A stretch of 64,000 bases of DNA, taken from NCBI RefSeq assembly GCF_004210375.1, contig NC_134829.1, positions 25,932,034-25,996,033 on the forward strand, given 5' to 3'. This document shows, piece after piece, positions 58,001 through 64,000 of this stretch. Both the position numbers and the translations under genes were made by a program. Below the pieces are notes generated by a model that saw only the letters and a program-made list of their open reading frames with translations, was not told the origin of the DNA and did not search any database. The DNA is from Tachypleus tridentatus. Taxonomy: Eukaryota; Arthropoda; Merostomata; Xiphosura; Limulidae. Numbering within the stretch: position 1 is the stretch's first letter; every line of letters begins with the position of its first letter.

Positions 58001-58775
58001 CAGTTACACCACACATTCCATGGTGGTTGTTCATCTGTATATTATAGTTTTCTTGATCAGTTTGTACTATCGCTAGCTGTTTGTAGTTCCTTGTTTGTTG
58101 AAATATCTATATAATAAACATTTCTAGCTTGTATTCAATTGTATAAATTATTGAATTTTTACCTTTGCTATATATTTGATACACTGGCGTATTTGTCGTA
58201 TTCAGAATTGCTCAGGTAATATTTATAAATATTTTTTTTTTCCTCTGCAGTACAAGCGGCGAGCATACGAACTTCCAGCTGGAGCCGATTTACTTGTTGG
58301 AAACATTCAAACTACGTTTTCGTGCCCTGGAGATGGCTATTATGCTGACGTGGACAACGACTGTAAGGTATACCACCTTTGTCACACAGTCACTCATGCT
58401 AATGCTAAATCAGAGGTACAACAGTGGAGTTTCATGTGTGGGAATCTAACAGTTTTTAACCAGTTAACCTTAACCTGCAGTTCTCCAGAGGATGTTCCAC
58501 CGTGTAGTAAAGATGTTTTGAACCTTAATGATAACATTGGTCTTGAAGACAATCTGACAGAACAAGGTACAGAAAAAACAGGTCCGTTACTAGGAGGAAG
58601 ACTTCCTCTGATCAACAGGAAGTTTGAAATAGAACTTCCTGTTGCAGCTGCTCTTCCTCCAGATATACGTATTATTGCGTTTAATCCAATTGAACTAGTT
58701 ACGAAGAAAGCACCGGAAGGCGTAGAAGCACCATCGGATGTGACGCAAGAGAAAAGGGTGAAGAGCGGTAGATAG
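55098..58775 (+). CDS. Secreted single-domain CBM14 (peritrophin-A) chitin-binding protein, gene B
   Basis: Spliced paralogue of gene A: 194 codons plus stop; exons 55098-55119, 55906-55943 and 58251-58775, same GT-AG sites and phases 1 and 0. The signal peptide is MGTWIIL then VACSIAAVTA, one residue shorter than in gene A. One CBM14 domain has cysteines at 45, 58, 64, 83, 96 and 105, spaced C-12-C-5-C-18-C-12-C-8-C exactly as in gene A, with GYYADVDNDC and FNQLTLTC. NLT glycosylation sites follow the fourth cysteine and occur again in the tail (DNLTE). The tail is longer than in gene A, with about 13 extra residues (around RKFEIELPVAAA) and a basic end (EKRVKSGR). All introns look spliceable and the frame is clean, so it is probably expressed. 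The role is binding chitin outside the cell; the exact tissue is unknown. The ATG exon starts at acceptor-bounded 55079. Confidence 0.87.
55495..55622 (-). mobile_element. Family-2 SINE in intron 1 of gene B
   Basis: Minus-strand copy with GTTTGTTTGTTTGTGG tail, ACACAATGGGCTGTCTGTGG and GTACCGCTGTAGCACCGAGG at the head. Absent from gene A's intron 1 at this position. Confidence 0.85.
55680..55895 (+). repeat. Degenerate intron-1 minisatellite of gene B
   Basis: Seven or so units like GAGTAAGATAGTAATAATTA, about 28-32 bp apart, ending just before the exon 2 acceptor. Counterpart of 28480-28720 and 29125-29268. Confidence 0.75.
55944..56898. other. 5' part of intron 2 of gene B
   Basis: Homologous to the start of gene A's intron 2. 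No exon or element is recognised. Confidence 0.5.
56899..57020 (-). mobile_element. Partial main-family SINE, minus strand
   Basis: Tail and body only (GAATTTCGCGCAAAGCTACT to CACCCACAGGCAACTCTTTT). It faces the SINE that follows, giving an inverted pair. Confidence 0.85.
57025..57262 (+). mobile_element. Main-family SINE, plus strand, diverged
   Basis: Worn head (ATTCAAATCTCCGTTACAAC), body (CATGCTCGCCCTTTCAACCG) and tail TTGCGCCAAATTCAAAAACA. Tail-to-body parts can pair with the inverted SINE at 56899-57020. Confidence 0.85.
57263..57714. other. Middle of intron 2 of gene B, nothing recognised
   Basis: AT-rich intron DNA. It shares TATTAAGAATGACAGTA with gene A's intron near 30740. Confidence 0.5.
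57715..57985 (+). repeat. 31-bp minisatellite in intron 2 of gene B
   Basis: About nine copies of a ~31-bp unit, CTAGCCCCTTGTTGAAGCAT then TTGTGGTATAA. The last three are nearly identical and the first ones worn. A weak trace is present in gene A's intron near 30860-31150. Confidence 0.9.
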
Positions 58776-58877
58776 AACAGCAACAACAGAACATGAAATA
58801 TGTATTACATGTGGCTTATTTTTGTGTTCTGTCATCATGTGTGCGACATTTGGCTACATATTCTTGTACAAATTGTG

Positions 58878-58883
58878 AATAAA
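58878..58883 (+). terminator. Polyadenylation signal of gene B
   Basis: AATAAA about 103 bp after the stop, followed by CTTCTTTATTCATAACG, as after gene A. Confidence 0.75.
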
Positions 58884-58899
58884 CTTCTTTATTCATAAC

Positions 58900-59321
58900 G
58901 ATTTACTGAGCGTGAGATATTTTTGCAGTTGTTACAAAACCACAAAAATTCGTGACGACAGGAAACACACTTGAAGTAAAAAGTATCTCAAGACGGCCGA
59001 TATGAATATAAAGTAGAGAACATCATTTCGACCTTCTTAGGTCATCTTGAGATACAAAGTTATAAAACATATTAACGCACGGTAAAGTTAGTATATCATA
59101 AACGAAACCAAGGACATGAAAATAGTGGTAAATAGAAAACGAAGTTATGATGATAAATGAACAAAAGTAGAGGTGAAACCTAGTTCACTCAGAAAGATAA
59201 TATACTATTTACAATGATTTAGTGAAATACTAAATCTATCCTATTTAATACAACGCTGGAGTATTTAAGAACCAGTAGCTCTAAATAGTGATGCCGAGAA
59301 TTAACACAAGTTTTAATACGC
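58900..59321. other. 3' flank of gene B, nothing recognised
   Basis: No gene or element. Loosely homologous to 39870-40220. Confidence 0.45.
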
Positions 59322-59626
59322 AAATCAGCAAGTCACGTGAGGATCATAGGTGATATCAGATCTCGGTGAAGCGACATCTATCAGAAGAAGAGTTCGATAT
59401 TGTTGTAACGTATCTTAAGTAACGCGATGAAACCACAAAGTGGGTATGCAATTATAATCCTTTCTAGTGGAAAATAATCATGCACTCAGTTCATAAAAAT
59501 ATGTTCACATCAAGCAATTAGAATTTCCAATACCGTTATAATGTCATGAACACCAAATTTAACGAAAGCATGAAAGTGAAACTTTTACAAATATATTATT
59601 GTTCAGGGGAAGGGGATGAAGACTAT
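59322..59626 (+). repeat. Downstream repeat module, copy 2
   Basis: AAATCAGCAAGTCACGTGAG at the start, then CACCAAATTTAACGAAAGC and ATTATTGTTCAGGGGAAGGG at the end, the same order as in the module at 40227. It is directly followed by copy 3. Confidence 0.65.
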
Positions 59627-60120
59627 AATCAGCAAGTCATGTGACAACAACAGTTTATATAGATAGAATGTATCAGAACAGCATTTCCACAGCATGAGAT
59701 AGTATGATGGGCTCACTAGATGATCACTTGTGGAAAGGGTATGTAACATCCCTCTCCGATGCAAATATTTATGGTTTCAGGTCATAAAAATTATTTTTCG
59801 AGCATTTAGAATTTCTACGACTCAATTATTTATGCCACCAAAGGTGCAAGACGTCTCTTACCAGATTAACGCATGATAAATATATCGTTTAGAAGTTGAA
59901 ACTTAAAACGTTACAACAGCAGAAGAAAAGTAAAGCAAAGCGTTGTAACTAAACCTTTATAAATACATTATGCTTCTGGTGGGAAATCAAGAGTGTGTGA
60001 GATGGGAATCCGGTTTACAAACTGCTGACCAATATTGATGCTTTCTCTAGAAGTTGTTTCAGCTGTAGTGGAACCACTGCTATAAGGTATATTTGGATAA
60101 ATAAACTTTGTCTATTGTCA
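59627..60120 (+). repeat. Downstream repeat module, copy 3
   Basis: AATCAGCAAGTCATGTGACA, then AATGTATCAGAACAGCATTT, TCCGATGCAAATATTTATG and GAAACTTAAAACGTTACAAC. It ends with GTTGTTTCAGCTGTAGTGGA and GGATAAATAAACTTTGTC, matching the end of copy 1. Confidence 0.7.
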
Positions 60121-60139
60121 CGAAATACAACTGGATTGG

Positions 60140-60256
60140 TCGTTGTTTAGCACATAGAAACACAATAGATTATCTGTGCTCTGCTCACCATGGGTATCAA
60201 AACCTGGTTTTTAGCGCTAAAAATTCACAAACTTACTCCTGAGAAACTGGGAGGCA
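60140..60256 (-). mobile_element. Family-2 SINE
   Basis: Minus-strand copy: CACAATAGATTATCTGTGCT, CACCATGGGTATCAAAACCT and ACTGGGAGGC at the head. Confidence 0.75.
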
Positions 60257-60268
60257 GTGCAGTAGGTA

Positions 60269-61181
60269 CCGTATTTTCCGGCGTCGAAGACGCCATTGTT
60301 TCCCCAAAATAAGTCTTAAAAATTTACCCTGCGTCATCCAGGCCGAGGGCTACGTTGCTCATGGGCCTAAACCTAAGACTAGAGAAAGTGTTTCGATACA
60401 AGACAGTAATCCAAGCCCTTCTATATAACCCATAATGTACAACTAAATAAACAAAATAATTACAAATAAATAAAAAAGACAATCATAAATGATTACCAAA
60501 TTCATTGATACTTCTGCAGAAGACTAAGGTAAACCAGGCGGTGGTCTACTTTGTCTATTTTCCATCAAATAATGAATTTTTTACTCACCTAAAACGATCT
60601 TGATATTAAAGCAACATTATAAGAACATATGAAAAGTAAAATTGTGGAAACACTACCAAGTAACAGCAGTCAAAATATCGTCTTTGTTTTGGTTCTGTTC
60701 AGACTATTCTGTACAGTTGTGTAACGATTTTAAACACAGACCTGTTCTCTGTAAGAGTTCTCTGCAACAGTTCAGCTGAATCTTTTTTTTTTCTTTTAAC
60801 ACAGCCCATATTATGGCTTCAACAAAGAAAAGGCACTCCTAGAATAGGCTTAGAATAACGTTATTACTGGTAATAATTGATTGGTTAGCTGGTTTGGTGT
60901 TTTACGGCGCAAAGTAACTAGGCTATCTGCGCCACTAGTAATAATACAGATATTCCAGTGGTAAAATAAGGTATACACTTTCAAAGGTAGTTAATATAAG
61001 CATACAGCTCACATAAAACGAGAAGTGGACAAGAGAATTTATGTTCCACAAGTCACTAAACAATCCATGAAACACCTTGTTAAGATTGGTGGAAATGCTG
61101 TGACCTTATTCTTATGTTTATCTTTTATTCAAAATTTGGCTAATCAAAATGGGGGTGCATCTTCAACGTCGTGAAATACGG
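60269..61181. mobile_element. Non-autonomous DNA element with TA-flanked inverted ends
   Basis: Left end CCGTATTTTCCGGCGTCGAA; right end, reversed, CCGTATTTCACGACGTTGAA. Both are next to TA (60267-60268 and 61182-61183). The ends resemble a widespread miniature-element type starting CCGTATTT. The 913-bp inside shows no transposase, and a scrap of main-family SINE lies near 60895-60945 (CGGCGCAAAGTAACTAGGCT). Confidence 0.6.
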
Positions 61182-61279
61182 TAAGTATGGTATGATACAT
61201 TATTTTATAAGTGAAAAAAAGAACCGACTTGAAGTCTGAAAACGTTATTTTACGAACGTTAAATGATAAACAGGTACGT

Positions 61280-62050
61280 CTAATGATTCGAGCCTCGTTG
61301 CCGTAAAAGCACACTCTACACTTTGCGATCGTGGGTGTGTTATAAGAATGATTCGCCATATTTCATTAATCGATTACAGAAGAGCCTAAGAATTCATGGT
61401 TACAAGTTGCTTTCCCTTTAGTATGAACGACGAGCGAGCATATAAGATCTTGCACGAATTTCCGTAATGGAAAACAAAACTACTGAGGTCAGCGTTTTAC
61501 AAGTTTTCAACATGAATACGTGTATGAAACTGTATTGTATAAATATTCATTTTCGATTAGACATTTTTCTAGCTACTAAGCCTCGTCAGTAACAACGATG
61601 CTATGGAAAGATTTACTCAGAAGGCGTAAGTCTAACTGTTAGTAAAACAAACGGTATTTCTAGAGTTCAAATTGAGTTAATTTTTGAAATATGGCTACTT
61701 GCTGCAGCATTCAATAGATTATACAACAATTAATTTTAATTAAAATAATCTATTATTATTATCATACATGAGTACGATAAAAACGTAATCGCTCCAGTAA
61801 AACTGTATTTTAAAATCGACGTATTTACATATAAAAACCATTGTAAATACGGTTATGCATCAGTATTTCAGAAACAACCTCGACGTCAACAAGTTTACCA
61901 AATAACGTCTGTTTATTGAAATAACAGAACATACAGTATTAAATAACAGAACAAATAACAATGCCATGATAATTTAACAGAAGCTGAAAAACAAATATTG
62001 TTGAATTAATTTGTCACTCACTTACACAAGAAGGCTAACAAACGTGAGTA
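61280..62050. repeat. Start of segmental unit C
   Basis: Homologous to 41660-42300: an old SINE-like piece, GCTCCAGTAAAACTGTATTT, GGTTATGCATCAGTATTTC and CTTACACAAGAAGGCTAACA at 62022. A single relative of the 61-bp/51-bp unit is left here. This indicates that a third copy of the gene-bearing block begins at the window's right end. Confidence 0.7.
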
Positions 62051-63234
62051 CTGTATCTTATCTTATTTACCCATTATCCATCTTCATGGTTCTCATAAAG
62101 TTTTCTGGTGTGTTTGGACATGAATAAAACAATCACTATTAATCATAGAACAATAATTCTTGTTTGATATACAAATAAGATAATGAGAAACACGACCTGG
62201 TCTGGCCACCTTTCATCTCATAAATGACCTGTGTCATTGAAATGATATTATAAGCAGCTGAACTTAGCTGTATATTAGAGAAATATGTCAACGGTACGTC
62301 CGATAGCTTGATTTTTATCTATGATTACACCTAAAACTGGTTAAGTAGCGTGGAGCACTTGCTACGTTGACGGAGTTTGCAGATGACATTCGCAAAGACG
62401 GATTGGCACCACTCTTTTATTCAGTAAGATACATAATATCTATATAAAGTTCTAACAGTTCCATGCATATAACTGTTTCGATCGCACCTTGCAAGGTTTA
62501 AGGTGTCTTAATAAATAAAATATTATACGCAATCTAAACCAATTTTCATTATATTTTATCAAAGCCAGTTTGTGAAATCAGATTTAAACATGGCCACAAG
62601 AGGTTCACGACAAGCAAACTAATTCGGATTCTTCTGATGTTTTACTTATTTTAACAACTGAAAGTAAATGAAAGCAATGAATGACCTAAATAGGCAGAGA
62701 ACGCTTTATCAATGGCAATCCTTTCCATATGCTATATATATCTAAGGAGTTGTATTGAAACGAATACTCAATGTTGCGTATACAACCACTATCTTTAACA
62801 CCCACCATATTTTAAGAAATGCCCATTTCAATTACTTTTTGTGCAACGCAATGCCATTTCGTTCGATCAGATTTTCCATCATATGTGATACATGATTTCT
62901 CCATGATAATTAGAAATGATTTGACTCTTAAATAATAAAACCCTGGCTTTCTCTCTTTAGAAAAATTGGGAAATCTATTTACTATATCAAATTGTAAGTT
63001 ATGTTCAGTGAATGGAAGTTTGACAATGACTTTCATTGACTCTATATGTTGTACTTAACAATTAATAAAAATAATTCACTCTTCACTGTAGCTGATACAG
63101 CATTTTTTCTCTATAAACTTTAAGAAATTATCATTTGAAGTATTCTTTGTATATTTTGATCTAAGTGATTTTGTGATTTATGTATGGATTTTCCTTTTTT
63201 TTCTTCCAATATAGATGAAAACGGAACTGAATAG
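62051..63234. other. No gene supported
   Basis: Unique AT-rich sequence. The minus-strand open frame at 62812-63036 has no recognisable domain. Confidence 0.5.
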
Positions 63235-63470
63235 CCAAATCAGCAAGACATGTGACAGCCACAGGTAATACATAGTAATTGTGGGACGGAATGTATCAGA
63301 ACTGCATTTTCATTGCACTAGGTAGTATCATGCCATCACAAATTTATAACTTTTGGGAAATATAAGTAACAGCCCTTTCCGATGCAAACATTCATACATT
63401 CAGTGTGTTCATATCGAACAGTCAGATATTCAGAGACTTGGATATCACTTGTATTTAATAACACCGGAAA
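63235..63470 (+). repeat. Downstream repeat module, copy 4
   Basis: AAATCAGCAAGACATGTGAC, then GGAATGTATCAGAACTGCAT and TTTCCGATGCAAACATTCAT, in the same order as copy 3. It lies far from any recognised gene, so the module is not tied to the 3' flank of the CBM14 genes. Confidence 0.65.
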
Positions 63471-64000
63471 AGAAAGGAACATGGATCAATTCATGGTGAC
63501 AGCACCATCATAAAACAACCTGCGGCTAATAATACCTCAGCCATATTAAGACAAGTGTAACGTCTTGTAACAGGTAAAAATCGAGATGTATAAAGTTAAT
63601 TGACGAAAGACGTTCATTGTATCCCAGATAATAGTATGCAACACAGTCATGACAACTCGCCGAATGCAAAACCTATGGATTTCTGTAAAATAGAACTGTT
63701 GAAAGGGCACTAAAATATTATAATTCTTGTATGCTAGATGAACTATGGAAAACATTTCGGGAGAGTGGTGTGCTTTGAATATGACAGCCATTTGATAGAG
63801 TCTATTGTAGTGGAAATTACGATGCAGGGCTATTGTCAAGGTGCATGATGGTCAGATAAAGCATAATCGCACGTGGCGATGCTGCAAAATTGTTTTATTG
63901 CAACGTTTTCTATTACTGTGCGAATAGCGAGATACATTTTCCGATTAAAAGTTCAACAACACATCTTAACCATACGACGTAACCATACAATATATTAACT
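63471..64000. other. No gene supported
   Basis: No element or gene recognised. The 97-residue minus-strand open frame at 63546-63839 has no visible domain. Confidence 0.45.

Noticed and set aside
58176-58250. Extension of gene B upstream of the exon 3 acceptor as one open frame
   Set aside because: The polypyrimidine tract and CTCTGCAG acceptor at 58250 match gene A, and a signal peptide is supplied by the spliced upstream exons.
58394-58786. 130-residue minus-strand frame
   Set aside because: Antisense shadow of the gene B exon 3.

Overview
The window looks like nuclear DNA of a chelicerate, most likely a horseshoe crab (Xiphosura). Two things suggest this: the very abundant tRNA-derived SINEs (head beginning GCCCGGCATGGCC, body with GACTAGCTGCCTTCCCTCTAG, tail TTGTGCGAAATTCAAAACAAAC), which I recall as typical of horseshoe crab genomes, and a chelicerate-style single-domain CBM14 gene family. 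The species call is inference. Genes are few: I support two intact spliced host genes, and almost all the rest is satellite, SINE or decayed DNA transposon.

Layout. Positions 1-20183 are a tandem array of about 395 copies of a 51-bp unit, nearly uniform up to about 18.3 kb and more varied after that. From 20.8 to 22.1 kb lie degenerate 51-bp relatives and a 42-bp array. From about 22.1 to 40.8 kb is unit A: a Tc1-like element, a TATA-containing promoter region, CBM14 gene A (coding exons at 27.88, 29.27 and 39.18 kb) and its 3' flank. From about 41.66 to 61.2 kb is unit B, a diverged tandem copy of the same block. It has two to three copies of a 61-bp relative of the 51-bp unit (42.24-42.41 kb), a 50-bp array (43.4-45.2 kb), two copies of the promoter region (47.8-51.1 and 51.1-54.6 kb) and CBM14 gene B (55.10-58.78 kb). 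From about 61.28 kb a third unit, C, begins and runs out of the window. The unit length, measured B to C, is about 19.6-19.7 kb.

The two genes share exon structure, intron phases, signal peptide, six-cysteine chitin-binding domain and polyadenylation region. They differ mainly in the acidic and proline-rich C-terminal tail. Gene A has a 9.9-kb second intron loaded with transposons; the same intron in gene B is 2.3 kb.

The most notable observation is satellite birth caught by comparing neighbouring paralogous units. The same ancestral ~51-bp tandem family has expanded into different arrays in different units (51-bp and 42-bp in A, 50-bp in B), and the likely progenitor of the giant array survives as one to three copies in units B and C.
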